This document shows positions 39,600 through 49,147 of a stretch of 64,000 nucleotides of DNA, piece after piece. The stretch comes from Woeseiaceae bacterium. GTDB lineage: Bacteria > Pseudomonadota > Gammaproteobacteria > Steroidobacterales > Woeseiaceae. The DNA is taken from positions 31,505 through 95,504 of the forward strand of contig JANQPG010000023.1 of NCBI GenBank assembly GCA_028289545.1, in the 5' to 3' direction. Position numbers and translations under genes: made by a program. The notes under the pieces are model-generated. The model was not told the origin of the DNA. It did no database searches and saw only the letters and a program-made list of their open reading frames with translations. Each line of letters opens with the position of its first letter. The stretch's first letter is position 1.

Positions 39600-40367
39600 C
39601 TAGAACTGCCAGTCGAGGCCCAGCGTAATCTGCTGCGACTCGAGGCCTGAAAACCGGACGGCATCGCCGTCTTCGTTGATACCGGTCTGCGCCTCGCCGC
39701 GATCAAGGAAGCTGTACTCGAGGCGCAGCGCCCAGCGGTTCGCAATCTCTCTTTTGAATCCCGCCGCAAAACTCCAGGCAAACTCCGACGAGCTGCCTTC
39801 GGCAAAGGGCTGGTCGCTGATCGTCCGACCTTCGAACGCCGTGCCCTGCCAGATCGCCGAGTTGAAGTCGACGGACTGAAAGGCGTCCACCTCCGTATCG
39901 GCAATGCCCATGCCGCCACGAAGATAGGGCTTGGCCCACCAGTCGAGATGATTGAAGTCGTAGCCCAGGTTGATCATGAACAGCGTGCTGTCGACGTCAC
40001 CCTGCAGCGAAAACACGTCGTCCGTCCGTGGCGCTGCACCGGGCACGGGGCCCGAATCGATTTGCGAGGTCAGGAAACTCAACTCGAACTCCAGGCGAAG
40101 GTCGTCGAACACGTCGGCGAAGATTTCCCGGCCGACCGCCAGGCTGTATTGGAAACCGTCGTCCATTTCGATGAGCGGCGAACCGCCGTAGACGCTCTCC
40201 GTTGGCCCGAAGAACTGCCCGTCGCCACTGATAGCCGGGAGAAAACCGGCGCGGACACTGCCATACCACGATCCTTCGCCGAGCCAGCCATAGTCTTCGG
40301 CGTGGGCCACGGGCATCGCCACGAACAGCAATGACGCAACGATAAGCGTTCTTGGATTGTCGAACAT
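39600..40367 (-). CDS. outer membrane beta-barrel protein
   Basis: Signal peptide; GYDFNHLDWWAKPYLRGGMGIADTEV...; C-terminal ITLGLDWQF. Confidence 0.8.
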   Translation of the reverse strand: MFDNPRTLIVASLLFVAMPVAHAEDYGWLGEGSWYGSVRAGFLPAISGDGQFFGPTESVYGGSPLIEMDDGFQYSLAVGREIFADVFDDLRLEFELSFLTSQIDSGPVPGAAPRTDDVFSLQGDVDSTLFMINLGYDFNHLDWWAKPYLRGGMGIADTEVDAFQSVDFNSAIWQGTAFEGRTISDQPFAEGSSSEFAWSFAAGFKREIANRWALRLEYSFLDRGEAQTGINEDGDAVRFSGLESQQITLGLDWQF

Positions 40368-40469
40368 GATGATTACTCCCAGTCTGCCAAACCCGCTTCG
40401 CTCGGGTCGTGAATGGGAATACCGTACGGGGGCGCCGCGTGAGTGTCTGTAAAGAAGGGTCGCGTTGTG

Positions 40470-41825
40470 TCAGTTCGCAAGCGGCAAGGTGATGCGAACG
40501 AGCAGACCGCCGCCGTCGGCGTTTTCGGCCTCGATCCATCCGTTGTGCAACTCGATCGCCTTGTCGGCAATGGCAAGCCCGATCCCGTAACCGCTGAACT
40601 GCGGTTCTCGCGCCGGATCCGTCTGGTAAAAGGGCTTGAACAGGTGCTCGAGCTCCTCCTCCGCCACGCCGGGTCCGTGGTCCCGGATCGTCAATTCGCA
40701 GACCAGCGACGTGCGCTTGAGCATCACGTCCACCGCGCTGTGCGGCGGCGTGTAGCGCAGCGCGTTGCGCAGTACGTTCTCGATGCAGCTCCTCAACAAC
40801 TCGGCGTCGCCGAGGACGGTGCTGAACGGCATGACATCGAGCACAATCTGCCGATTCTCGGCATCGGCCTCAATGCGGGACTCCTCGGCAATGTCCGCCA
40901 CCAGACGATCCAGCCGCACCTCCGCCTTGCTGATGCGGGCCTCGTCAGCATCGAGATGGGCGTATGTCAACAGGCGGCTGATCATGCTGTCGAGGCGAGC
41001 CACTTCCTGCTCGATCCGGTCGAACTCCGGCGCCGTGCCGTCGCCGCTGGCCTTGCGCGCGAGCGACGCGGCCGCCAGAACACGCGCCAGCGGCGTGCGC
41101 AGCTCGTGGGAAACGTCTCTCAGCAAGCGTTGATGCGCTTTGACCAGGCCTTCGATCTTCCCGGCCATGTGATCGAAATTCGATGCGAACTCGGCAATTT
41201 CGTCGCCTCGGTCACCAAGCTCCGACGCGACGCGCACCTCAAGATCACCGCGTGCAAGCTGAGTGCCGGCACGCTCGAAGATACGCAGCGGCGACACGAG
41301 GTAGCGCGCAATCAATACGCTCAGCAGTACGCTCATGGGGATCGCTATCAGCAGCAGTAGCCAGAGGAGCTGCGGCTGAAACGCGGCTCGGGCAATACTG
41401 CGCTGCACGGGCGAGATGCGGAACGCCTCAACCGGCACTATTCTTACGAGATACTTACCCTCCGGGCGCAAAACCGTCACCGGCTCGAACGGGATCGTAG
41501 GCGTCATTATGGTGTTGTCCGGGTGGCGACCCGCAGGGGACTCGTAAAGGAGTTCACCGTCGTCGCGCGCAATCGTGACGAACAGGCGGTTTCTGAACAT
41601 CGCATTGCTGCTGAACCAGTCGATGAAAGCGGCCTCACCCTGGTCGCGCGTTTGCATGTTCCCTGCCTCGACAATGTTGGAGACAATTTCGCTGGGGTTG
41701 ATGGGACCGAACGAGTCATCCGGACCTACGCTGAAGCTTGCCCTTACGACCGCAATGGCGGCCCCCGCCGACAGGATCATGACAGCCCAGATCGCCACGA
41801 CGATCTTGATGTAAAGCTTCTGCAC
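40470..41825 (-). CDS. sensor histidine kinase, CpxA/EnvZ-like
   Basis: HAMP region, RDVSHELRTPLARVLAAASLA, NVLRNALRYTP, DHGPGVAEEELEHLFKPFYQTD, GYGIGLAIADKAI. Confidence 0.92.
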   Translation of the reverse strand: MQKLYIKIVVAIWAVMILSAGAAIAVVRASFSVGPDDSFGPINPSEIVSNIVEAGNMQTRDQGEAAFIDWFSSNAMFRNRLFVTIARDDGELLYESPAGRHPDNTIMTPTIPFEPVTVLRPEGKYLVRIVPVEAFRISPVQRSIARAAFQPQLLWLLLLIAIPMSVLLSVLIARYLVSPLRIFERAGTQLARGDLEVRVASELGDRGDEIAEFASNFDHMAGKIEGLVKAHQRLLRDVSHELRTPLARVLAAASLARKASGDGTAPEFDRIEQEVARLDSMISRLLTYAHLDADEARISKAEVRLDRLVADIAEESRIEADAENRQIVLDVMPFSTVLGDAELLRSCIENVLRNALRYTPPHSAVDVMLKRTSLVCELTIRDHGPGVAEEELEHLFKPFYQTDPAREPQFSGYGIGLAIADKAIELHNGWIEAENADGGGLLVRITLPLAN

Positions 41826-41839
41826 GACTTAACTCGCTG

Positions 41840-42559
41840 CTAGCCCTGCCCCTCGGCGTCGACAACCAGCCAGTAGCCTCCGCCGCGCAAGGTGTTGATG
41901 CGTATACTGCTTGCCGGCAACGCGGCCAGCTTCTTCCGCAGGTTCGCAATGTGCATGTCGATGCTGCGATCGGTTGGATGGTGCTCGCGGCCGAGTGCGG
42001 CCTTCGCGAGCGTTGCCTTGGTCACCGGCTTGCCGGCCATGCGCGCAAGGCAGAGCAGGACTGCGTATTCCGTGCCGGTCAGGTTCAGCGGCGAAGACTC
42101 GTAGCTGGCCGAGCGCTCCACGAGGTCGAGTGTCAATTCCCCAACGGCCAGGTGGCGACTGTGCGGCTCATCCAGCGGCGCGCGGGCGCGCCGCAGCACG
42201 GCGCGAATGCGGGCGGCCAACTCGCGCAGGCTGCACGGCTTGGCCAGATAGTCGTCCGCACCCGTCTCGAGCCCGACGACACGATCGATTTCTTCACCGC
42301 GAGCCGTCAGCATGACCACGGGCAGCGTCTGGTTGGGCGACGGCGTCATGCGTAGCTGCCGCAACACGTCCTGCCCTCCCATCTCCGGCATCATGACGTC
42401 GAGCACGACGAGGTCGTACTGCCGAGCGCCGATCGCCTGCAGACCGTCATTGCCGTTGTGGACCGCGCCTGCGCGAAAACCGTCATCGCGCAGGTAACGC
42501 ACCACCATTTCGCAGAAATCGCGGTCGTCGTCGATCATCAGTATCGAGGGCATGCTCAT
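41840..42559 (-). CDS. OmpR-family response regulator, CpxR-like
   Basis: ILMIDDDRDFCEM...LVVLDVMMPEMGG...DDYLAKPCSLRELAARIRAVLRR; winged-helix C-terminus. Confidence 0.93.
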   Translation of the reverse strand: MSMPSILMIDDDRDFCEMVVRYLRDDGFRAGAVHNGNDGLQAIGARQYDLVVLDVMMPEMGGQDVLRQLRMTPSPNQTLPVVMLTARGEEIDRVVGLETGADDYLAKPCSLRELAARIRAVLRRARAPLDEPHSRHLAVGELTLDLVERSASYESSPLNLTGTEYAVLLCLARMAGKPVTKATLAKAALGREHHPTDRSIDMHIANLRKKLAALPASSIRINTLRGGGYWLVVDAEGQG

Positions 42560-42685
42560 CTAACGCACGACCTCGGCATTCGTTGACTTGCCATGTAAGC
42601 AAGTATGCGGGAGCGGGGCCCCGTTCGAAAACCCGCTCTCGCATTCTCTAAGCTGTCAAAATCCAAAGGGTTTCCGTTTGGCAGC

Positions 42686-43045
42686 TCACTCGCTTTTGTC
42701 GCCGCCCCAGCGCTGGCGCATTTTCTCACGCTTGGCTCGGACAGATTCCTGAAGGGCCGCGAATTCGGTTTCGTTCAGTAGCCCATCGCCATCTCCATCG
42801 GCTTCGTCATACAGCTTGGCCACGCGGTCGCCGGGCCCTCTGCCGCCGAACCGGCCACCGCGCTGAAAATTCTCGCGCATTTTCTCGGTGAACAGTTCAA
42901 ATTCCTGTTTGTCGATGTACATGTCGGCGTTTGTGTCCAGATCGGCAAATTCCGCCGGCGCCGGCGGACTGTCGGATTCCGCAGCCGCGCTGCCCGCGCA
43001 GACGGCAAGCGCTGCTGACGCGATCACCGCAAAAGTCGCTTTCAT
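42686..43045 (-). CDS. secreted EF-hand protein
   Basis: Signal peptide; EF-hand loops DLDTNADMYIDKQEF and DEADGDGDGLLNETEF. Confidence 0.85.
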   Translation of the reverse strand: MKATFAVIASAALAVCAGSAAAESDSPPAPAEFADLDTNADMYIDKQEFELFTEKMRENFQRGGRFGGRGPGDRVAKLYDEADGDGDGLLNETEFAALQESVRAKREKMRQRWGGDKSE

Positions 43046-43312
43046 CTTGATTAGCCTCCTTGAGTTGGTCGGGTGCTGTCGATTACCCGCTGAAGCATAG
43101 AGTCCGCTCCCGTGTTCTTCTGTAAGGAATCGTCAAGACACCCGTTTGCGGTGACGTTGCAAAGCGCGTCGCAACAATGAGCCGCTGTGCGCAACCGCTG
43201 GTTCTGTCAACACGTTCGCAACACTTGCTTACACACCTTTACAAACCCGCCGCATAGGATGTGCCGCGCAAGTTCCTGTTCCAGACACATCGACTTCCGG
43301 AGGCATATCATC

Positions 43313-44692
43313 ATGCGAGGCTCGAAACGCTTTACCCTTCCGCTCTCTTTGCTCTTCGTCCTGTCTGCCGGTTGCTCAAGCAGTAACGATGACGACGTGA
43401 CAGGGGAAGGGTCCATACGTGCACTGCATGCCATTCCGAACATCGGTACGGTCAGCTTCCTCATCGAAGAAACCATACTGGGGTCGATGGGCTTCCAGGA
43501 GGCAACCGCGATCTCGGAGTACGACGACCTCGAATACGAATTCAGTTTCGAGATCTTGCTCCCGGATGACGACATCGACGAACCCACCGTACTCGTTACC
43601 CGTACACTCGGCGTCAGGTCGGACCAGGAATACACGTTTATCCTGAGCGGCTCGCTGGAGAGTCCGCAGCTGTTTCTCTGGGAGCAATTCGGCCGCGACT
43701 GGCTGGACGAAATTGAGGACGCGGAAGACAACGATACCGAAGTGACCGTGATGGAAGTGGCGTTCGGTCACATTTCCAACGTACTGGGCGAGGTGGATAT
43801 CTATCTCGAGGCGCCCGGCACAAGTCCGCTGGCAGCGACTCCGAAAGCCACCCTGAGTTACTCCGAGTTCAATTCGGCAGTGGAACTGAGCGCCGACGAT
43901 TACCAGCTTGTCGTCACACCCGCGGGCGACCCGAACACCCTCTTGTTCGCCTCCGACCCGTTCGCGATTTCGGCGGCCACCAGCACGCTCGTCACACTGA
44001 TCGACGACGGCGGCTTCACGACGGCGGATTTCTCCGTCCGGCTCATCGGCTCCGGCACCGAATTGACGGACATCAATACCTCGGCGGTCATTAGCGCCAC
44101 ACACCTGGCCAGAGGTACGGATGCGCTCGACGTTTACGACTCCAGCGATTTCAGCACACCGCTCTTCGACAACCTGGAGTTCGAGGCACTCTCCGGGGAA
44201 ATCGAAGTAGAAGAAGGCACGCTCGATCTGGCCGTTACACCAGCCGACAACCTGGGCGTTTTTCTCTCGCAGCTCAGCCTGACGGCATTCAACGGCACCT
44301 ACACTCGCCTCTACTTCATTGGGCTGCCTGGAGATCTGCAGGTGATTTCCCGGCGCTACGACCGATCCACGCTCGCCACGCATGCGCGCCTGCAGATGTT
44401 CCAGGCGGCGTCCCGCTTTCAAACAGTCGATCTGTACGTCGTGGACACGGACGTCGACATTCAGCTGATCGGGCCCAGCTACTCCAACATCCTGTTTGGC
44501 TCGGGTTTCAGCTACAACATCTTCGAAGCCGACGCCTACAACATCTACGTGACGGAACCGGACACCAAGAACGTCATTGCCGGTCCCTTGCGCGTGGACC
44601 TCGAAGAGGGTCGCAACTATTCGGTTTATGTACTCGATTCGCAGAACCTCTCTGCAACGGAGCTGATATTCTTCGAGGAGTCGGCGCCATAA
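43313..44692 (+). CDS. DUF4397-like lipoprotein
   Basis: LPLSLLFVLSAGCSSS lipobox; two DUF4397-like repeats (IRALHAIPNIGTVSFLIE..., ARLQMFQAASRFQTVDLYVV). Confidence 0.8.
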   Translation: MRGSKRFTLPLSLLFVLSAGCSSSNDDDVTGEGSIRALHAIPNIGTVSFLIEETILGSMGFQEATAISEYDDLEYEFSFEILLPDDDIDEPTVLVTRTLGVRSDQEYTFILSGSLESPQLFLWEQFGRDWLDEIEDAEDNDTEVTVMEVAFGHISNVLGEVDIYLEAPGTSPLAATPKATLSYSEFNSAVELSADDYQLVVTPAGDPNTLLFASDPFAISAATSTLVTLIDDGGFTTADFSVRLIGSGTELTDINTSAVISATHLARGTDALDVYDSSDFSTPLFDNLEFEALSGEIEVEEGTLDLAVTPADNLGVFLSQLSLTAFNGTYTRLYFIGLPGDLQVISRRYDRSTLATHARLQMFQAASRFQTVDLYVVDTDVDIQLIGPSYSNILFGSGFSYNIFEADAYNIYVTEPDTKNVIAGPLRVDLEEGRNYSVYVLDSQNLSATELIFFEESAP

Positions 44693-44754
44693 AGGTAGCA
44701 ATTGGGGGTCCAGCGATTGCACTCGACCTGTGAGGAGCCGCTGCGGGGAACACA

Positions 44755-45354
44755 ATGGCGCAAAGTGCGGTCGTCGGCATCACCGAACACGGCAACTCGG
44801 CCGTGCTCGTCACGGTCGCAACCGATCACCGGCTGCTGGATCGTCGGCGCGTCGATCTGACAGCCGACGGCCTGCCGACCCACCCGCATCACCACGAAGG
44901 CTCGTGGGCCGTGGGCCGCTACCTCGACAGCCCCTGGGCGCGGCCTGTCTCGCTCGCCGAAGCGATAGCGCTGGTCGAACAGGTGCGTGAAGCTGCCGCG
45001 CGTGGCGCGGACGACGCGCTTGCGGCGCTGGCCGCATCGGTACCCGTTACGATTGCGGGCGCCGCGATCCGCGTGTGTCCCGAACTGCCGCCGACAATCG
45101 AGGAGCGCATCGCAGACAACCGTGCACAGACGTTCGCCGATTCGGTCATGTATCGCAAAGCGCTTGCGACGGCGGCGGAAAGCCGCGGCTGGCGGGTTTA
45201 CTGGTATGACCGTGAACAGGTGTTCGAGGATGCGGCGAAGGTACTCGGCTGCAGCGACATCAAGGCGGCGCTCACGACGATGGGCCGGACGGCGGGTCCG
45301 CCTTGGCAGGCCACACACAAACTCGCCGCGGCGGCAGCGCTGTCGAACATGTAG
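44755..45354 (+). CDS. conserved hypothetical protein
   Basis: 199 aa ORF with GC3-rich codon pattern, no recognised domain. Confidence 0.6.
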   Translation: MAQSAVVGITEHGNSAVLVTVATDHRLLDRRRVDLTADGLPTHPHHHEGSWAVGRYLDSPWARPVSLAEAIALVEQVREAAARGADDALAALAASVPVTIAGAAIRVCPELPPTIEERIADNRAQTFADSVMYRKALATAAESRGWRVYWYDREQVFEDAAKVLGCSDIKAALTTMGRTAGPPWQATHKLAAAAALSNM

Positions 45355-45366
45355 CCCGGGTGCGGA

Positions 45367-45663
45367 TCAGCTGCTCGGCCGGGAAGCGGTTTGCAGACGT
45401 TCGAGCAGCTCTGCGAAATACCGGCGATGTCGCTCGAGCCGCCTGCTCACGAGTTCAGGCGAAGGCGCATACGCATCGATCGTGTCCGGAGTGGGCGTGC
45501 TGCCTGCTTCGAGCAAACGTTCGACGCTATCGAGCCGGTCGCGCAGCACGCAAACCTCTTCTGCCTGGCGCAGCAATTCAGCCAGAACGGCCGCCAGCAG
45601 CGGATCGTCCTCATTACGCTGCAGAGCCTGCTGCTCGGCGACTATGTCCTCGAGTGTCAACAT
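45367..45663 (-). CDS. hypothetical small protein
   Basis: 98 aa, MLTLEDIVAEQQALQRNEDDPLLAAVLAELLRQAEEV, helical; consistent position. Confidence 0.55.
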   Translation of the reverse strand: MLTLEDIVAEQQALQRNEDDPLLAAVLAELLRQAEEVCVLRDRLDSVERLLEAGSTPTPDTIDAYAPSPELVSRRLERHRRYFAELLERLQTASRPSS

Positions 45664-45679
45664 CGTTATCTCCGTTCCT

Positions 45680-45727
45680 AGGGCCTGCTAACCATGAGGG
45701 TGTACTCGCGCATGGTTAGCAGGCCCT
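45680..45727. repeat. 17-bp perfect inverted repeat (REP-like or bidirectional terminator)
   Basis: agggcctgctaaccatg-agggtgtactcgcg-catggttagcaggccct. Confidence 0.85.
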
Positions 45728-46726
45728 TAGATCCACGACAACCTTGCCGAGGTTGCCGCCTGACAGCAGGTACTCGACAGCCGTTGCGACATCTTCGAGG
45801 CCGCAAAAACGCCGCACGTCGACGAGCGGGCGAATCCTGCCTTCTCGTCGCATGGTGAACAACTCAGCGCGCGCCGCAGCCGCGTGAGCGGCAAACCGAT
45901 AGTTCATGAATCCGCGTATCGACGCTGCCTTCCAGTACAGCTTCGTGTAGATCCGTTCCGCCAGCACCTGCTCGGGCGGTAGCCGATCCGAGGTATAACC
46001 GCAAACGACGAGCCTGCCGAGCGGCGCAAGGTTATCGACCAGCCGGTCGAAACCCTGTCCGCCCACCGAGTCCATGACGAGGTCGAGACGATCGCGGTAT
46101 TCGGAGTCGATGACGTCATCGAGCTTTTCCTGCCGATAATTGACGACACGCTGAACGCCAATGGACTCGAGCCAGGCTGCCTTCCGTTCGCCGCCGCAAA
46201 CGGCGATGACGTGGTTGCCCGCTGCAAGCGCCAGCTGGGTCATCACGTTGCCGAGACCGCCTGCCGCGGCCGTAATCAGCACCGTTTCGCCGCGAGCCAT
46301 ATTGCCGACCTTGGTGAGCGCCAGCAGCGCCGAGACGCCGCTCGGCACCAGCGCGAGCACCTCTGGCGATGCCTCCTCGACCGGCAGTGCGGTCTCGGCG
46401 GCACAAATCTGCCAGAGCCGGTAGGCATGTCCAACGTTTACGGTTGCGACCGTCTCACCCACCCTGGCTGCCGGCACGCCTTCGCCGACGGCCTCGATAA
46501 CACCCACGGCCTCCACGCCGGTATCCGCGGGCGGCACTACCGTCGCGTGCTCGACCCGATCGAGGCACATCATCTGGTCGTAGACGCCGTTGATGCCCGC
46601 ATAGTGGTTGCGCACTAGGACCTCACCCGGTCCGGGCTCACCGCAGTCTTCACGAACGATCGAGGTGCAGTCGGCAAACGACTCACCCAGCCGGTGAATG
46701 ACAATGCGGCGGTTTTCTCTCATCAT
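45716..46726 (-). CDS. MDR-family zinc-independent oxidoreductase
   Basis: NHYAGINGVYDQMM..., VLITAAAGGLGNVMTQLALAAGNHVIAVCGG, LVMDSVGGQGFDRLVDNL. Confidence 0.85.
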   Translation of the reverse strand: MMRENRRIVIHRLGESFADCTSIVREDCGEPGPGEVLVRNHYAGINGVYDQMMCLDRVEHATVVPPADTGVEAVGVIEAVGEGVPAARVGETVATVNVGHAYRLWQICAAETALPVEEASPEVLALVPSGVSALLALTKVGNMARGETVLITAAAGGLGNVMTQLALAAGNHVIAVCGGERKAAWLESIGVQRVVNYRQEKLDDVIDSEYRDRLDLVMDSVGGQGFDRLVDNLAPLGRLVVCGYTSDRLPPEQVLAERIYTKLYWKAASIRGFMNYRFAAHAAAARAELFTMRREGRIRPLVDVRRFCGLEDVATAVEYLLSGGNLGKVVVDLRAC

Positions 46727-46754
46727 ACGGGCGTTATCGTAGCGGAGATTGTCT

Positions 46755-47462
46755 ATGCCGGTCGCTGTAATTACGGGCGCCAACCGAGGTATTGGGCTGG
46801 AGCTGACCCGCCAGTATCTCGAGGAAGGCTGGACGGTGTACGCGCTCATCAGGAGTTCGTCCGCCGCACTCGACGAACTGGCTGGCGGCGGGTCCCTCGA
46901 ACTCATCAACTGCGACCTGACCGACGACGGTCAACTCAAAAAGGCGGCAGCGCAGATCGCCGCGCCCGCCGTCGACCTGCTGTTGAATTGCGCGGGCACG
47001 ATGGGGCACGGGAGCTTCGAGGAACAGGGCCTCAAATTCCAGTCCTTCGGTAGCTTCGATCGCGAGGAATGGCGGCGGGTGTTCGACATCAACGTCTTCA
47101 CGCCGCAGTCACTGACGGAACTGCTCGCCGACCGCCTGGCCGCGGCCGAACGCGGCGTGGTCGCAACGCTTACGAGCATGCTGGGCAGCAATCAGCTCAA
47201 CACGGCCGGCAGCCTGTACGGCTACCGGGCGAGCAAGGCTGCCGTGAACTCGATCATGAAATCAATGGGCATCGATCTCGGCAAACGCGGTGTCATTGCG
47301 GTTGCGCTGCATCCGGGCTGGGTGCGCACCGACATGGGCGGCAAACATGCCGACGTCGAGGTTGTCGATTCGGCAGCGGGTCTCCGCAAGGTCGTTGCCG
47401 GCCTGACAGCCGACGACGCAGGCGCCTTCGTCGCCTACGACGGCACCCGCATGCCCTGGTAG
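46755..47462 (+). CDS. short-chain dehydrogenase/reductase
   Basis: AVITGANRGIGLELTRQY, LLLNCAG, YGYRASKAAVNSIMKS. Confidence 0.93.
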   Translation: MPVAVITGANRGIGLELTRQYLEEGWTVYALIRSSSAALDELAGGGSLELINCDLTDDGQLKKAAAQIAAPAVDLLLNCAGTMGHGSFEEQGLKFQSFGSFDREEWRRVFDINVFTPQSLTELLADRLAAAERGVVATLTSMLGSNQLNTAGSLYGYRASKAAVNSIMKSMGIDLGKRGVIAVALHPGWVRTDMGGKHADVEVVDSAAGLRKVVAGLTADDAGAFVAYDGTRMPW

Positions 47463-47468
47463 CGACGT

Positions 47469-47786
47469 TCAGCCGCGGGCCGCGCCCGCAGCCACGGGCG
47501 CCCGCTTGCCGGACAGGGCCAGGTACAGCAGCGGCCCGATCGAACCGAGGAACAGCGTGGCCACCACCCACGGCCAGGGATTGCGTCCGGACTTCCTGGC
47601 GTCGACGACCAACCAGCTCAGTACGAGGATCAATGCGACGACAAGATCCGCGAACACCTGCCAGCCGGCGGGGCTATGACGGTGATAGTCGAAAATGCCG
47701 ATGTTGCCAACTTCGAACACGGCGTACAGCGTCAAGAGCGAAAACGGGATCAACAGAACAATGGCGAGTGTGCGGCGATTCCACAT
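47469..47786 (-). CDS. small membrane protein (DUF2834-like)
   Basis: MWNRRTLAIVLLIPFSLLTLYAVFEVG... three TM helices; start 47786. Confidence 0.7.
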   Translation of the reverse strand: MWNRRTLAIVLLIPFSLLTLYAVFEVGNIGIFDYHRHSPAGWQVFADLVVALILVLSWLVVDARKSGRNPWPWVVATLFLGSIGPLLYLALSGKRAPVAAGAARG

Positions 47787-47918
47787 GTCTTTCCTCCGGG
47801 GCGGGCAACAAGCGCTATCCTGTAAGCCTGGTCTCAGCCCCGCAATGACCTCAAAGGTTATTGATCGCGGACCACCGAGCGTTTGAGATCGCCGCATTGG
47901 CAGCAAAGGGAGACAAGC

Positions 47919-48746
47919 ATGCGAGCCGCCGGACAGGAACAATTTCAGAATGTGTGCCGCCAGTGGCGGCAGTACAGGAAACTCTCGCAGCTCGACCTCG
48001 CACTCGCGGCCAACGTGTCGCAGCGGCATGTGAGCTGGCTCGAAACCGGCAAGAGCCAGCCGAGCCGCGAGATGGTCATCCGTCTCTCCGAAGCCATGGA
48101 AATTCCGCTCAGGGAGAGAAACCGGCTGCTCAAGTCGGCCGGCTACGCATCGGTCTACGGAGAGAGCGCGCTGGATGAACCGGCGATGGCGCCCGTGCTC
48201 GATGCATTGAACCTCGTGCTCGACCACCACGAACCGCTCCCGGCCATTGTGGTCGACCGCGGCTGGAACGTCAGGAAGAGCAACAGCGCCGCCGGGCAGC
48301 TGTTTGCCTCCGCCGGCGTATCCGCGGAGATGCTTCAGCGCGTCGGCGCCGGTGACGGTCTCAACCTTGCGCTGCTGACTGTACATCCCGAAGGCGTACG
48401 CCGTTTCATCAGCAACTGGGACGAAGCCGCGCCGGCGTTTGTTCGGCGGCTGAAAAGCGAGGCGGTAGCCACGGGCGACCCGGAACTCAAAGCCCGCTTT
48501 GCCGAGTACATCGAACTCGCGGGGCCCGTCGCGGACAACGAGCCCGCTGTCAGCAACCTGACGCCCGTGCTACCGCTCGAACTCGATCTGAACGGGCTCA
48601 AGTTGAGCCTGTTCTCGGTCATCTCGACGTTCGGCACACCGCAGGACATTACGACCGACGAACTGAGAATCGAAGCGTTCTATCCGAACGACGCCACGAC
48701 CAAGGCGTTTTTCGCAAACGCGGGTTCGGACGGCGGCAGGGCTTAG
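47919..48746 (+). CDS. XRE-family HTH regulator with MmyB-like ligand-binding domain
   Basis: QYRKLSQLDLALAANVSQRHVSWLETGKSQPSREMVIRLSEAMEIPLRERNRLLKSAGY. Confidence 0.92.
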   Translation: MRAAGQEQFQNVCRQWRQYRKLSQLDLALAANVSQRHVSWLETGKSQPSREMVIRLSEAMEIPLRERNRLLKSAGYASVYGESALDEPAMAPVLDALNLVLDHHEPLPAIVVDRGWNVRKSNSAAGQLFASAGVSAEMLQRVGAGDGLNLALLTVHPEGVRRFISNWDEAAPAFVRRLKSEAVATGDPELKARFAEYIELAGPVADNEPAVSNLTPVLPLELDLNGLKLSLFSVISTFGTPQDITTDELRIEAFYPNDATTKAFFANAGSDGGRA

Positions 48747-49147
48747 TCCCGACCGTCGTCAGTCAACTGCAGCATTGCGCCGCCGGCTGTCGGCAGGTCG
48801 GCAATACGCCAGTCGAGGATTCCGCTGCGCACTTCAGCAGGGGCAGCCAGCGCTTTGCGGGCCAACAGGTCCGCAAGATGACGGTCGAAATCGTCACTAC
48901 CGACCGAGAGCAGGAAGAAACCCTCGCCGTGTTCGGCAAGATGCCGGCCGGGCACCGAATCCGGATCGTAGGGGCAAACCAGGACCAGCCATGACTCACC
49001 CAGCCTCGCGCGCGCAATGTGTGAGCCCCGTGGGGCGTGGTCGATCCGCTCGAACTCCTCGAGCCCGAGCAGCAGGCGGAAACGCGAGCAGGCCGCGTCG
49101 AGATCGCGCACGACAAAGTTCAGGTGATGGATGCGGGTAGCCGCCAT
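48743..49147 (-). CDS. VOC/glyoxalase-family protein
   Basis: RIHHLNFVVRDLDAACSRFRLLLGLEEFERIDHAPRGS. Confidence 0.88.
   Translation of the reverse strand: MAATRIHHLNFVVRDLDAACSRFRLLLGLEEFERIDHAPRGSHIARARLGESWLVLVCPYDPDSVPGRHLAEHGEGFFLLSVGSDDFDRHLADLLARKALAAPAEVRSGILDWRIADLPTAGGAMLQLTDDGRD

Noticed and set aside
43376-44755. 459-aa minus ORF
   Set aside because: Antisense to the DUF4397-like lipoprotein, which has signal peptide and domain repeats.
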